DNA of 64,000 nucleotides from Rhodoblastus acidophilus (GCF_900187365.1 NZ_FYDG01000007.1:94190-158189), one strand, 5' to 3'; positions 33,407 to 42,849 are shown, counted from the stretch's first letter. The notes: a model not told the origin generated them from the sequence alone. Translations and numbers: made by a program.

Positions 33407-34444
33407 ATGGGTGTGCGCATGGGCCTTTTCGTCAAGTCGCAAACATTTGGGGCGCTCGCTCTCGCCGCCGTCCTGACGGCGACGGTCTCGCGGGCCGACA
33501 CGCTCGACCAGGTTTTGTCGCGCGGCGTTTTGGTGTGCGGGGTCAATATTGGGCTGGCCGGCTTCGGCCTGCCGGATGATCGCGGTTTTTGGCGCGGCTT
33601 TGATGTGGATTACTGCCGCGCCGTGGCGGCGGCGATTTTCGACGATCCGCAAAAAGTGCGGTTCACGCCGCTTTCGGGCAAGGACAGGTTCACGGCGCTG
33701 CAATCGGGCGAGATCGACCTGTTGTCGCGTAACACCACCTGGACGCAGTCGCGCGAGGCGGCGCAGGGGCTGCTGTTCACCGGAATCAATTATTACGACG
33801 GCCAGTCTTTCATGGTCCGCAAGGCGCGCAAGCTGCAATCGCCGCGCGATCTCAAGGGCGCCAGCATTTGCGTACAGCAGGGCACCACCACCGAGCTCAA
33901 TCTGGCGGATTATTTTCACAAGGCCGGGATCTCGGCCGAGACGGTGGTGTTTTCCGGTGGCGACGAGGCGCTGAAGGCCTATGAGAGCGGGCGCTGCGAC
34001 GCCTACACCACCGATGGCTCCGCGCTCTATGCGCAACGATTGAAACTGGCGGCGCCGGACGATCACGAGGTCCTGGCCGAGACCATTTCCAAGGAGCCGT
34101 TTTCTCCCGTGGTGCGGCAGGGCGACGACCGCTGGTTCAATCTGGTGAAATGGACCCAATTCGCGCTCCTCGACGCCGAGGAACTGGGCGTGACCGCCGC
34201 CAATGCGGATGCGTTGCGCCAGTCGGACAATCCCGAGATCCGCCGCCTGCTGGGCGCGGACAATGATTTCGGCGCCGGCCTGGGCCTCTCCCGCGATTGG
34301 GTGGTCCGCATCGTCAAGGCGGTCGGCAATTATGGCGAGATTTTTTCACGCAATCTGGGCGACGGCTCGCCGCTGAAAATCCCGCGCGGGCTCAACGCCC
34401 AATGGCGCGACGGCGGCCTGCATTACGCGCCGCCGGTGCGGTGA
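33407..34444 (+). CDS. aapJ: General L-amino acid ABC transporter, periplasmic binding protein
   Basis: The 345-residue protein has a signal peptide (FGALALAAVLTATVSRADTL) and the AapJ/BztA-type SBP_bac_3 fold: RGVLVCGVNIGLAGFG, FWRGFDVDYCRAVAAAIF, LLSRNTTWTQSREAAQGL, CVQQGTTTELNLADYF and YESGRCDAYTTDGSALYAQR. It captures polar amino acids in the periplasm for the AapQ/AapM channel encoded directly downstream (4-bp gap). Start is either ATG at 33407 or the in-frame ATG 12 nt later. Confidence 0.94.
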   Translation: MGVRMGLFVKSQTFGALALAAVLTATVSRADTLDQVLSRGVLVCGVNIGLAGFGLPDDRGFWRGFDVDYCRAVAAAIFDDPQKVRFTPLSGKDRFTALQSGEIDLLSRNTTWTQSREAAQGLLFTGINYYDGQSFMVRKARKLQSPRDLKGASICVQQGTTTELNLADYFHKAGISAETVVFSGGDEALKAYESGRCDAYTTDGSALYAQRLKLAAPDDHEVLAETISKEPFSPVVRQGDDRWFNLVKWTQFALLDAEELGVTAANADALRQSDNPEIRRLLGADNDFGAGLGLSRDWVVRIVKAVGNYGEIFSRNLGDGSPLKIPRGLNAQWRDGGLHYAPPVR

Positions 34445-34448
34445 CGCG

Positions 34449-35396
34449 ATGACCCGCCGCGTCGCGCTCCAGATCCTGCTGCTGCTGCTCGTCGCCGGAT
34501 TATTCGGGGCGGCCTTCATGAACGCCAAGGCTAATCTCGAAGCCCGCAATATCCCGACCTCCTTCGCCTTTCTCTGGCAGACGGCCGGTTTCGGCCTCAA
34601 CCAGAGCCTCATCCCCTATTCGCCGCTCGATTCATACGGGCGCGCGCTGCTGTCGGGCGCGCTCAACACGCTGATCGTCTCACTGATCGCCTCCGCCCTT
34701 GCGACCGTGTTCGGCTTCGCCGTCGGCTTCGCGCGGCTGTCGCCGCACTGGGCCCTGGCGCGGCTGGCGGGGCTCTATGTCGAGAGCCTGCGCAACATCC
34801 CGCTGCTGCTGCATCTTCTGTTCTGGTACATCGTGCTGCTCGCGCCCCTGCCGGCGCCGGAACATTCTGTCTCCCTGGGCGGAATCGTTCTCAACAATCG
34901 AGGGATCTATTTTCCCTTCCCGTTGCTGGGCTGGCCCGCGTTCGAGCCGGCGCGCAACGCCTTCAATGTCGAGGGCGGCCTGAGGCTGGCGCCGGAGGCG
35001 GCCGCGATGATCGCCGGGCTGACGTTCTACACCTCCAGCTATATAGCGGAAATCCTCCGCGCCGGCGTTCAGGCCGTGGCGCGCGGGCAGAGCGAGGCGG
35101 CGCTGGCGTTGGGGTTGTCGGCGGCGCAGACGCGCAAGCTGGTGGTCCTGCCCCAGGCGCTGCGAGTGGCGCTGCCGCCGCTGGTCAGCCAATATCTGGC
35201 CCTGACGAAAAATTCTTCGCTGGCCGCCTTCATCGGCTTCGCCGATCTGATGCAGGTTTCCGGCACGATCTTAAATCAGACCGGCGCGGCTTTGCAGACC
35301 CTCGCCGCGGATATGGCGCTCTACTTCGGGCTGTCGGTGTTGACGCTGGCGCTGATGCGGCGCATCGAGCGCGGCTCGGACTGGGGGGGGCGATGA
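34449..35396 (+). CDS. aapQ: General L-amino acid ABC transporter permease AapQ
   Basis: The 315-residue polytopic protein has the ABC permease (HisM-type) core SGALNTLIVSLIASALATVF, the long periplasmic insert typical of AapQ between the second and third helices (NNRGIYFPFPLLGWPAFEPA), and the ATPase-contacting EAA loop (GQSEAALALGLSAAQTRKLV, then VLPQALRVALPPL). It pairs with AapM; the aapM start overlaps its stop (ATGA). Confidence 0.94.
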   Translation: MTRRVALQILLLLLVAGLFGAAFMNAKANLEARNIPTSFAFLWQTAGFGLNQSLIPYSPLDSYGRALLSGALNTLIVSLIASALATVFGFAVGFARLSPHWALARLAGLYVESLRNIPLLLHLLFWYIVLLAPLPAPEHSVSLGGIVLNNRGIYFPFPLLGWPAFEPARNAFNVEGGLRLAPEAAAMIAGLTFYTSSYIAEILRAGVQAVARGQSEAALALGLSAAQTRKLVVLPQALRVALPPLVSQYLALTKNSSLAAFIGFADLMQVSGTILNQTGAALQTLAADMALYFGLSVLTLALMRRIERGSDWGGR

Positions 35397-36496
35397 CCGA
35401 TTTTCTCCGCTCCGATTTCTTGCCCGCCCTCCCGCCGCCGCCGTCCCGTGAACAAAGCTGGCGGGAGAAATTGTTTGGCGACGCGCGCGCCGCCGCGATC
35501 ACGCTGTCCCTCCTCGTTGGGGCGGCGCTGCTCTTACCGTCTGTCGTCCGCTACCTGTTCATCGATGCGGTGTGGCGCGCGCCGGATGGCGCCCTCTGTC
35601 GCGCGCCGGGCGCGGGGGCGTGCTGGGCCTATGTCGCCGCGAAGGCCCCGTTCTTCTTTTATGGCGCCTATCCCTACCCATGGCGGGTGAACCTGACGTT
35701 TGCCCTGGCGGGCGTCCTGATCGTCTGGCTGCTGCATCCGCGTGGACGCGCGAAGGGCTACGCGCTCGCGGGCTTTTTTCTTGGTCTGCCGGTCGCCGGC
35801 TTCGTGCTGTTGTATGGTGCGCCGGCGCTCGGCCTGCCGGTCGTGGGCACAAACCTTTGGGGCGGCGCGCTGGTGTCGCTGATCATGGCGTTGGCCGGCA
35901 TTGCGGCCGCTTTGCCCGGCGGCGTTCTGCTCGCCTTGGGGCGGCGCTCGGACCTGCCGGCGCTGCGCTGGCTGTGTGTGGGAATTATAGAATTTGTGCG
36001 CGGCGCGCCGTTGATCGCCGTTCTGTTCATGGCCAATGTGCTGTTGCCGCTGTTCTTGCCGCCCGACTGGGCGCCGGACCGGCTGCTGCGGCCGCTGTTC
36101 GGCATCGCCCTGTTCGCCTCTGCCTATATGGCCGAAGTGGTCCGCGGGGGGCTCGCCGCCGTGCCGCGCGGGCAGGACGAGGCGGCGCAGGCGCTGGGAC
36201 TCTCGCGCGTGAAAACGCTGCGGCTGATCGTGCTGCCGCAGGCCTTGGGCGCGGTGATCCCGGGAATCGTCAACAATTTCGTCGCGCTGTTCAAGGACAC
36301 GACGCTGGTGGCGATTGTCGGCCTGTTCGATTTTCTCCATGCGATCGAGATCGCGCGGCTCGATCCGGTCTGGGCGGGGCCCCAAATCGCGCTCACCGGC
36401 TATATTTTCGCGGCGGCGTTCTATCTCGGCTTCTGTCTGGCCATGTCGGCTTATGCAAGACGCCTGGAGAAGAAACTGGCGGCAGCCCGGCGGTAG
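35393..36496 (+). CDS. aapM: General L-amino acid ABC transporter permease AapM
   Basis: The 367-residue permease has an N-terminal extension with one helix (ITLSLLVGAALLLPSVVRYL), several further helices, and the EAA loop GQDEAAQALGLSRVKTLRLI, then VLPQALGAVIPG. AFFLGLPVAGFVLLYG and FKDTTLVAIVGLFDFLHAIE are typical of AapM/BztC. The gene that normally follows, the ATPase aapP, is absent; ndk comes 71 bp downstream. The transporter therefore needs an ATPase encoded elsewhere. Confidence 0.94.
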   Translation: MTDFLRSDFLPALPPPPSREQSWREKLFGDARAAAITLSLLVGAALLLPSVVRYLFIDAVWRAPDGALCRAPGAGACWAYVAAKAPFFFYGAYPYPWRVNLTFALAGVLIVWLLHPRGRAKGYALAGFFLGLPVAGFVLLYGAPALGLPVVGTNLWGGALVSLIMALAGIAAALPGGVLLALGRRSDLPALRWLCVGIIEFVRGAPLIAVLFMANVLLPLFLPPDWAPDRLLRPLFGIALFASAYMAEVVRGGLAAVPRGQDEAAQALGLSRVKTLRLIVLPQALGAVIPGIVNNFVALFKDTTLVAIVGLFDFLHAIEIARLDPVWAGPQIALTGYIFAAAFYLGFCLAMSAYARRLEKKLAAARR

Positions 36497-36567
36497 CTTG
36501 CGGCAGGCGGGCGCCGCGTCTATAAGCGCCACAAGCCCATTTCGTCAGCAAAAAAGGAAGCGCCAGA

Positions 36568-36990
36568 ATGGCTCTCGAACGCACGTTTTCCATCCTCAAG
36601 CCCGATGCGACCCGCCGCAACCTGACCGGTCTCATCAACGCCAAGATCGAGGCCGCCGGCCTGCGCATCGTCGCCCAGAAGCGCGTGCACATGACCCGCG
36701 CCCAGGCGGAAACCTTCTACGCCGTCCACAAGGAGCGCCCCTTCTTCGGCGAACTCGTCGAGCAGATGTCGGCGGCGCCGGTGGTGGTGCAGGTGCTGGA
36801 AGGCGAAAACGCCATCCTGCGCTATCGCGAAGTCATGGGCGCCACCAATCCGGAAAAGGCCGACGCCGGCACGATCCGCAAGGAATATGCGCTGAACATG
36901 GGCGAGAACTCCGTCCATGGTTCCGACGCGCCGGAAACCGCCGCGCAGGAAATCGCGCAATGGTTCGCCGGCAACGAAATCGTCGGCTGA
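36568..36990 (+). CDS. ndk: Nucleoside diphosphate kinase
   Basis: The 140-residue enzyme moves the terminal phosphate of ATP onto other nucleoside diphosphates through a phosphohistidine. Visible motifs are [57 protein letters not shown] and the catalytic histidine in [16 protein letters not shown]. The start follows AAGGAAG. A textbook terminator follows at 37015. Confidence 0.97.
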   Translation: MALERTFSILKPDATRRNLTGLINAKIEAAGLRIVAQKRVHMTRAQAETFYAVHKERPFFGELVEQMSAAPVVVQVLEGENAILRYREVMGATNPEKADAGTIRKEYALNMGENSVHGSDAPETAAQEIAQWFAGNEIVG

Positions 36991-37014
36991 TCTCACAACC
37001 CTTTCGCGCAAACG

Positions 37015-37043
37015 GGGCCGGACGCAAGTCCGGCCCTTTTTTT
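37015..37043 (+). terminator. Rho-independent terminator of ndk
   Basis: A perfect 9-bp stem GGGCCGGAC/GTCCGGCCC (37015-37023 with 37028-37036) with a GCAA tetraloop is followed by TTTTTTT (37037-37043). Confidence 0.95.
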
Positions 37044-37339
37044 ATGTGTATGACGGAGCCTGTCACATTCTGGACATAATTGCGCAACCCTTGGGCGCGT
37101 CACGCGGCGTCAGGCAGATTCGCGAATACATGAAAACGTCTTCTACGGTAACCATAGCGATAGATACATGTATAGAAATCACCGATACAATTAGTATCTC
37201 AATGCTTTGGGGGGATTATTGACAAAGTAAAAGCGCCTATATGACGAATGGCACCAGTAAAGCCCGAAAATGCCCGTCTTGATCGGGCCATATTCTTTCG
37301 CGATAACGGATTTGTGAACAAAAGCGAAAGGACGACCTA
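37044..37339 (+). promoter_or_regulatory. AT-rich control region upstream of rlpA with two palindromes
   Basis: This 296-bp stretch is clearly richer in A/T than its neighbours. It contains the perfect 10-bp palindrome ATACATGTAT (37164-37173), the dyad GATAC-AATTA-GTATC (37184-37198), and a perfect -35-like TTGACA at 37219-37224, with a poorly spaced TATATG at 37238. No gene is supported here. It must hold the rlpA promoter. Confidence 0.5.
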
Positions 37340-37696
37340 TTGAAGAGCATCCTGATCAAAACCCTCTCCGTTGGCATTGTTTTTTCCGCTGTTTCAATAG
37401 CGCCCGAGACCGAGGCCAAAGCGCAAAGCTGGTCGGGCAAAGCTTCTTATTATTCAGGTCGTGGCCGCACGGCGAGCGGGGGCCGTATTGGCGTCCGCAC
37501 CGCGGCGCATCGCTCGCTTCCGTTTGGAACCCGGGTGGTCGTCACCAACCTGTCGAACGGACGTTCGACAGTCGTCACCATCAACGATCGCGGCCCCTTC
37601 GTGCGCGGCCGCATCATCGATGTGTCCCATGGCGCCGCCGGCGATCTGGGCATGCGCGGCCGCGGCGTGGCGCCGGTCCGCATTTCGACTCTCTAA
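37340..37696 (+). CDS. rlpA: RlpA-like septal ring lytic transglycosylase family protein
   Basis: The 118-residue protein starts at TTG behind AAAGGACG and has a signal peptide (LIKTLSVGIVFSAVSIAPET). The double-psi beta-barrel RlpA core follows: WSGKASYYSGRGRTASGGRI, TAAHRSLPFGTRVVVTNL and VVTINDRGPFVRGRIIDVSH, then GAAGDLGM. RlpA cleaves denuded peptidoglycan glycans at division septa in some species. No SPOR domain is present, which is usual for the short form. Its terminator (37761-37783) lies inside the convergent broken GST gene. Confidence 0.92.
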   Translation: MKSILIKTLSVGIVFSAVSIAPETEAKAQSWSGKASYYSGRGRTASGGRIGVRTAAHRSLPFGTRVVVTNLSNGRSTVVTINDRGPFVRGRIIDVSHGAAGDLGMRGRGVAPVRISTL

Positions 37697-37711
37697 CAAG
37701 GCGATGCCGGC

Positions 37712-38185
37712 TCACACGGCCTGACAACCGTGGAGCACGGTCCCGCGAAACGCAGCCTTGGCCCGCCATTTGGCGGGCTTTTTCTCAGGAAAACCAGGCG
37801 ACCGGCGCGCCGACATGGCCCGGCGCGCCGGCTCCTGCGCGAAATTGGCGTCATCGCCCCAGCGGTCGCAGAGGATGCGCCAGCAGATGTGGTCCTCGCA
37901 GAGTTTCTCGGCGGCCCAGGCGATCGCCCTCTGCTCCGGCGTCAGCCCCATGTCGAAATCGTAACCATATTTGCGTTCGACATGCAGCCGGATCAGGGGG
38001 GAAACCGCGACGATCTCGCCGAACTCATCGATAAACGGCGACTTTCCCTTCGGCGCGCGAAACAGGCCGCCGCGATCTTCGACGAAGGGAACGCCGGCCA
38101 TTTTCAACGGGATCATCGACTTCATCACGAAGGGGCCGCCGTCGGGCAGGTCGAAAAAAGGCCCGAAACTGTCGAGCGTGACCAT
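37712..38185 (-). pseudogene. C-terminally truncated GST-like (Tom37/FAXC-type) gene
   Basis: From the ATG at 38185 the frame reads a glutathione-S-transferase N-terminal domain of the metaxin/FAXC-like group: [54 protein letters not shown] and ICWRILCDRWGDDANF. Relatives are about 230-240 residues. Here homology stops near residue 118. The remaining about 40 codons are low-quality sequence (SPGFPEKKPAKWRAKAAFRG), which includes the rlpA terminator read backwards. The helical C-terminal domain is missing, so the gene is most likely inactivated by a deletion or rearrangement. Confidence 0.7.
37761..37783 (+). terminator. Rho-independent terminator of rlpA
   Basis: A perfect 7-bp stem GCCCGCC/GGCGGGC (37761-37767 with 37772-37778), ATTT loop and TTTTT tail lie 64 bp after the rlpA stop, inside the 3' end of the convergent broken GST frame. 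Confidence 0.9.
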
Positions 38186-38321
38186 CGGATCGCCCCTCAC
38201 GCCGCAGTCAGGTTTGCGCAAGCTTTCTCACGATAGGGTCGAAGCGACACAATTGTCACGGGAGACCGGCCTGCGCGGAAGGGACGATAGATCCCGTCGC
38301 GGCCGAAAACAGAGACACACA

Positions 38322-40277
38322 ATGTTTTCTCGCAGCCAGACTTCGGCAATGCCCAGCACCGCGTCCGCCGCCGCCGCAGTCTTGCCGATGCGGGTCAAGA
38401 CCTCCGACGCCTCTCTCGCCGGACTGTCGGCGGAAGACTTTACCTATTCCGGGCGCCCCGCCGCGATGGCGCTGGCCTTCATCTCGCCGCACGTCGATTT
38501 CGAGCAGACGGCGGCGCGGCTGAAGGCGATGGCCGGTTCGACGCCGCTGATCGCCGCGTCCACCGCGGGCGAATTGTGCTCGAACGCCGCAGGCCTCTAC
38601 CGCCCGACCGGCGACCGCTGGTCGAGCCTGACCGTGCAGATTTTCCCGCCCGACCTGCTCGATGGCGTGTCGACGCATCGGGTCGCCTTGCACAAGGGCG
38701 AGGGCCCCCGCGCCGCCCGCGTCGAGAAAATCGCGGCCGATCTCGCCCGCGTCGCGCCGCCGTTCCAGATCGAGGCCGACCGCGTGTTCGCGCTGACCCT
38801 GGTCGATGGCGTGTCCGGCGCCGAGGATGTGCTGATGGAGGCGGTGTACCGCTCCGGGCGCTTCCCCTGCCTGTTCATCGGCGGCTCCGCCGGCGGCAAG
38901 TTCGATTTCAAGGAAACCGCGCTGTTCGACGGCGGCCAGACCCTGCATGGCCAGGCCGTGATCGTCTTCGTCCGCATGGCGCCGGGGCGGCGCTACGGCG
39001 TGTTCAAGACCCAGAATTTCGCCAAAACCGGCAAGAGTTTCACCATTCTCGACGCCGACCCCGATTCAAGGCTGGTGCGCGGCGCGCTGACCGCCAATGG
39101 CGTCGACGTCGATCCGTTCGTCGAGGTGCTGGCGGCGCATTTCAACGCGCGCGCCGCCGACGTCCCGGCGCGGCTGGCGGGCCACACGTTCGGCGTCGAG
39201 ATCGACGGCGAAATCTTTGTCCGCTCCGTGTCCGGCATCGACGTCGAAAAAGGCTCGGTGAGTTTCTACGCCGACGTCAATCCCGGCGACGAGCTGCTGC
39301 TGCTCAAGGCCAATGATTTCGCGGCGCAGACGCGCACGGACTATGAGGCGTTCCTGCGCGGCAAGCCCGAGCCGCTCGGCCTGATCCTCAACGACTGCAT
39401 CCTGCGCCGCCTCAACAACGGCGCCAACCTGTCCGCGCTCGACAATCTGTGGCGCGCGCCCGCCGCCGGATTTTCCACCTTCGGCGAATTGTTCGGCATC
39501 AATGTCAACGAAACCCTGAGCGCGATCGCTTTCTTCGAGGACCAGTCCGGCTACCGCGATGATTTCCTCGACGGCTTCGCGCTGCATTATGCGCGCTACG
39601 TCAATTATTTCACGACTTGCGCGCTCAAACAGGCGCGCATCCTTAACCGGTTCCGCTCCGCGATCATCTCGCGCATGGCGCAGCAGCTCGATTTCGTCAA
39701 GGAGATCGAAACCGCGCTGGAAAAGACCGCCGAAATGCACGAGGCGATGGAGCGCGTGCGCAGCGCCATTTTCGCCTCCGCCAAGGCCGATTACACCGAC
39801 GACGGCAAATCCGGTCAATTGTCGGAGCAGTTCCAGTCGCTGGCGGATTCGATGTCGGGCCTGCGCAACGTGCTGCGGGTGATCGACAGCATCGCGGGAC
39901 AGACCAATCTGCTGGCGCTCAACGCCACCATCGAGGCGGCGCGCGCCGGCGAGGCCGGCCGGGGCTTTTCGGTGGTGGCCTCGGAGGTGAAGAAACTCGC
40001 GACCGACACCAAGTCCACCCTGGCGCAGACGCAAGGTTCAATCGCCGGAATGGAGCAATCGCTGTCGCGGCTCGGCGGCATTATCGACGGCACGCGCGAG
40101 CGGTTCGAGGCCGAGGAGAAACGCTATCGCGGCACCATCGAGCAGGTCGAATCGCTGTTCTCGCAATCCGGCCTGATCGACCGCACCCTGGCGGGCCTGT
40201 CGCAACTGGTTTCGACCCAGCGCATCGCGGCGAACGAAATCCAGCAGGAAATCACCAAGCTGCGCCGCATCGAGTGA
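38322..40277 (+). CDS. Soluble methyl-accepting chemotaxis protein with FIST sensor domain
   Basis: The 651-residue protein has no membrane helix. Residues about 40-230 are FIST_N ([57 protein letters not shown], then [11 protein letters not shown]). About 230-375 is FIST_C ([38 protein letters not shown]). The C-terminal part is a short MCP signalling domain with the conserved tip [20 protein letters not shown], then [21 protein letters not shown] domains bind small ligands, and some (NosP) bind nitric oxide through heme; ligand here unknown. It should signal to CheA from the cytoplasm. The ATG at 38322 is preferred to longer frames that cross the GST region. Confidence 0.93.
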   Translation: MFSRSQTSAMPSTASAAAAVLPMRVKTSDASLAGLSAEDFTYSGRPAAMALAFISPHVDFEQTAARLKAMAGSTPLIAASTAGELCSNAAGLYRPTGDRWSSLTVQIFPPDLLDGVSTHRVALHKGEGPRAARVEKIAADLARVAPPFQIEADRVFALTLVDGVSGAEDVLMEAVYRSGRFPCLFIGGSAGGKFDFKETALFDGGQTLHGQAVIVFVRMAPGRRYGVFKTQNFAKTGKSFTILDADPDSRLVRGALTANGVDVDPFVEVLAAHFNARAADVPARLAGHTFGVEIDGEIFVRSVSGIDVEKGSVSFYADVNPGDELLLLKANDFAAQTRTDYEAFLRGKPEPLGLILNDCILRRLNNGANLSALDNLWRAPAAGFSTFGELFGINVNETLSAIAFFEDQSGYRDDFLDGFALHYARYVNYFTTCALKQARILNRFRSAIISRMAQQLDFVKEIETALEKTAEMHEAMERVRSAIFASAKADYTDDGKSGQLSEQFQSLADSMSGLRNVLRVIDSIAGQTNLLALNATIEAARAGEAGRGFSVVASEVKKLATDTKSTLAQTQGSIAGMEQSLSRLGGIIDGTRERFEAEEKRYRGTIEQVESLFSQSGLIDRTLAGLSQLVSTQRIAANEIQQEITKLRRIE

Positions 40278-40800
40278 TCCGGCCGCCGCAAAAAGTGAAA
40301 GCGCGTTGTGTGCGGCGCCGGAGTGAAAAGCCGGCGTCCGCAAGATTTTGTACGTGGTTTGTTCCACGTGAAACCTGGCGCCGCCGTCTGTTTGCCGCTT
40401 AAGTAATTGCTATAAAAATAAAATTTTTGAAGGCCGCCGCCGCCGGCCGCGCCCGTCGCCGCCCATATCCTGTACGCAACCGCGCGCGTGCAGGATCGAA
40501 AATTGACGGATGTTGACAGGAATTCGCCTGAAATTTTCAGGAATCGCGCGTTTTTTCGCGGTTTTGATCGCGCGGCTTACAACCAAAGATAGAAATTTCG
40601 ACAAACGCGGCAGGCCGACGCCGGTCGCGCCGCCATGTCCATTCAAATCCCCCGCGTGTTCACGTGTTGTTGTTGACTTTGCGGCAAGCTGGCTTGGCGA
40701 ACAGGTCAGGGGCGTGGCGGTTCCCATTCATTTGGCGAACGGTCGCGCCTCTGGCGTGACGACATTCAGTTTGCGCCATTTATTATAGCGATAGACCGCC
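40278..40800 (+). promoter_or_regulatory. 523-bp intergenic region with parS-like site and palindrome
   Basis: Holds a parS-like 16-mer (40360-40375), a perfect 7-bp dyad CCTGAAA-T-TTTCAGG (40527-40541), an A/T-rich run at 40401-40430 and a C/G-rich stretch after it. No coding region is convincing: the short rightward frame at 40510 has no RBS or recognisable content. It must contain the promoter of the membrane-protein gene at 40801. Confidence 0.5.
40360..40375 (+). promoter_or_regulatory. parS-like ParB-binding site
   Basis: TGTTCCACGTGAAACC differs from the general parS consensus TGTTTCACGTGAAACA at two of 16 positions and keeps the central CACGTG and the inner dyad. Alternatively it is half of the hairpin ACGTGG-TTTGTT-CCACGT (40352-40369). 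ParB on parS nucleates chromosome partition complexes, usually near the origin. Confidence 0.45.
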
Positions 40801-42849
40801 ATGACCCTTTTCTGGTCGGATTTTTTCTCGACGCTTGGTTGCGTTGGCCTATTCCTGTTGATGCTGCTCGGCGCGGGATCGTTTCTTGCGCGCGAACTGA
40901 AATTCCCTGGCTTTGACGACGCCAGCGGTTTTGAACGCGCCGGCGTCGCGCTGCTGTGCGCGCTCGCCTGTTTGCCCGTCATGCTCGATCTCGCCGGACG
41001 TTTTGGCGTCGTCGCCATGGCGTCGCTCGCCGGCGTCATCGCCTTCGCCGGACTGCCGGCGCTCATGCGCGGCATTGGCAGGCCCGACCGACGCGCCGCC
41101 GCTTGGCTCGCCGTCGCCTTCGCAAGCGTCGTCGTGTCGATCGTCCTTCTGATCGACTGGCCGATGGCGGGCGGGTTGAAGCACAGCCTTCTCATCATCG
41201 ACTACGTCAAGCACGCCGAGTCGACATGGGCGATCGCGCAATCGGCGACGCCGCCATGGAATCCGGCGTTTTACGAGCCGGAACACAGGGCCGCCTATTA
41301 CTACTTCTTCTACACGCTCACCGCCTGCGTCGACCTCGTTTGCCACCACCTGTTCGGAGCGCAGGCGCGCCACGCCGCCTACGCCGGCGCCAGCGTCGCC
41401 GCATTCGCTCTGTTGGCGCTGATGGCTGAATTGTGGAAACGCAGCGGCGCCAACGAAGCCGTCAAGTCCCGTTCAGGGTCGAAAAGCCCGATCGTCTGGA
41501 TGATCGGGCTGCTTTTGGCGGCAGGCCTCGATCTCATTCCCTGGACCCGGATGGCGCTCGACGGACAAGCCCCGAACACGCCGGAAACATGGGCCGACCA
41601 AATCACCACCTGGGTTTCCACCGCGCTTTGGACGCCTCACCACGCCGCCGCGCTCATCGCCGCCTTTGTTGGATTCATCGCGCTGGCGCGGCCGGCGGCG
41701 CCCGACCCGCGCCGAGTTCTGCTGGCCGGTCTCGCCTTCGCCTCCGCCGCGGGACTGTCGGTCTATATTGCGATGGGCGCGGCGGCGACCGCCGCGCTTT
41801 GGCTGGCGGCGCTTCTCGTCAACCGCCGTTTCCGAGATGCGGCGGGACTCCTTGCCGCGGGAGCGCTGGCGGCTGTGTTCGCGGCGCCGTGGCTCGCAAC
41901 GGTCGTCGGGCGCGCGACCGGAGAAGCGCCGATCGCTTTCGCCATGCGCAACGCCCATATGCTGCCTTACCAATTCGCGAATCCCGCGCTCGATGCGCTC
42001 GCGCATCTCACGGTCATGGCGCTGGTCTATGTGATCCAGTTCGGAATCTTCGCACTGGGCGGCGTCGCCTTCTGGCGGGCGGCGGGACGAAACGGGTTGA
42101 AGACCGACATCGGATTGATCCTCGTTTTATCGGCCGCCGCTTCCTTCCTCATCGGGTCCTTCCTGCGCTCGACCATGATCAACAATGATCTGGGCTGGCG
42201 CATCATGCTGTTCGCACAGACGGCCCTGCTGATCTGGACGCTGGCCGCGATCCGCGCCGGACTGCTGTTCGACCGCAAAAGCCTGGTCTCCGTGGCCTCG
42301 ATCTGCCTGATGATTGGCTACGCCGACATCCCGCTGTCGTTCTATCTGATCCGAACCGCCTTTCCCGACAACGCCATGACGCGAGTCCTGAACCTGGAGG
42401 AACGCCGCGCCTTCACGTGGCTCGACGCCAATTTGGCCGCCGGCGCAAGGATGCAGGCGCAGCCGAGACAAGATTTCTCATTCAATTTCGGACTGTACGG
42501 GCGCTTCTCCGCAGCGGTCGCCGACTATCATGAAGCGCGTCTGTTTGGAGCCGCGAACCATGACGTTAACGCCCGCATCGCCGAACTGACGCCGGTTTTC
42601 TCCAGCGAGACGACGACGATTGCCGAGGCGGAAACCCTCGCGGCGCGCTACAGGCTGTCGGGATTCGTCGTCACGGCGGATGATCCGGTTTTCGACAAGC
42701 CAAACGCATGGGTGACGCAAAAATCTCCGGCGTTCGCGTCGCCGCACGTGCGCGTCTATCTGTTTGACGCGGCGGCGCGCCTCTCCGTGAACGGTTTGGC
42801 TCTGGAGTCCCGCGCCCCCGGCGTCGCCCTCGCACAACGCGCGCCCTGA
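40801..42849 (+). CDS. Large polytopic membrane protein (GT-C-like)
   Basis: The 682-residue protein has about a dozen hydrophobic helices over residues 1-510 (for example LGCVGLFLLMLLGAGSFLAR, AAWLAVAFASVVVSIVLLID, VMALVYVIQFGIFALGGVAF). A soluble C-terminal domain of about 170 residues follows (MTRVLNLEERRAFTWLDANL). The first extramembrane loops contain IIDYVKHAESTWAIAQSATP, then PWNPAFYEPEHRAAYYYFFY, which resembles the luminal loops of GT-C glycosyltransferases and of DUF2298-like proteins. Exact family not recognised; a lipid-linked sugar transferase is a guess. Transcribed alone. Confidence 0.75.
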   Translation: MTLFWSDFFSTLGCVGLFLLMLLGAGSFLARELKFPGFDDASGFERAGVALLCALACLPVMLDLAGRFGVVAMASLAGVIAFAGLPALMRGIGRPDRRAAAWLAVAFASVVVSIVLLIDWPMAGGLKHSLLIIDYVKHAESTWAIAQSATPPWNPAFYEPEHRAAYYYFFYTLTACVDLVCHHLFGAQARHAAYAGASVAAFALLALMAELWKRSGANEAVKSRSGSKSPIVWMIGLLLAAGLDLIPWTRMALDGQAPNTPETWADQITTWVSTALWTPHHAAALIAAFVGFIALARPAAPDPRRVLLAGLAFASAAGLSVYIAMGAAATAALWLAALLVNRRFRDAAGLLAAGALAAVFAAPWLATVVGRATGEAPIAFAMRNAHMLPYQFANPALDALAHLTVMALVYVIQFGIFALGGVAFWRAAGRNGLKTDIGLILVLSAAASFLIGSFLRSTMINNDLGWRIMLFAQTALLIWTLAAIRAGLLFDRKSLVSVASICLMIGYADIPLSFYLIRTAFPDNAMTRVLNLEERRAFTWLDANLAAGARMQAQPRQDFSFNFGLYGRFSAAVADYHEARLFGAANHDVNARIAELTPVFSSETTTIAEAETLAARYRLSGFVVTADDPVFDKPNAWVTQKSPAFASPHVRVYLFDAAARLSVNGLALESRAPGVALAQRAP

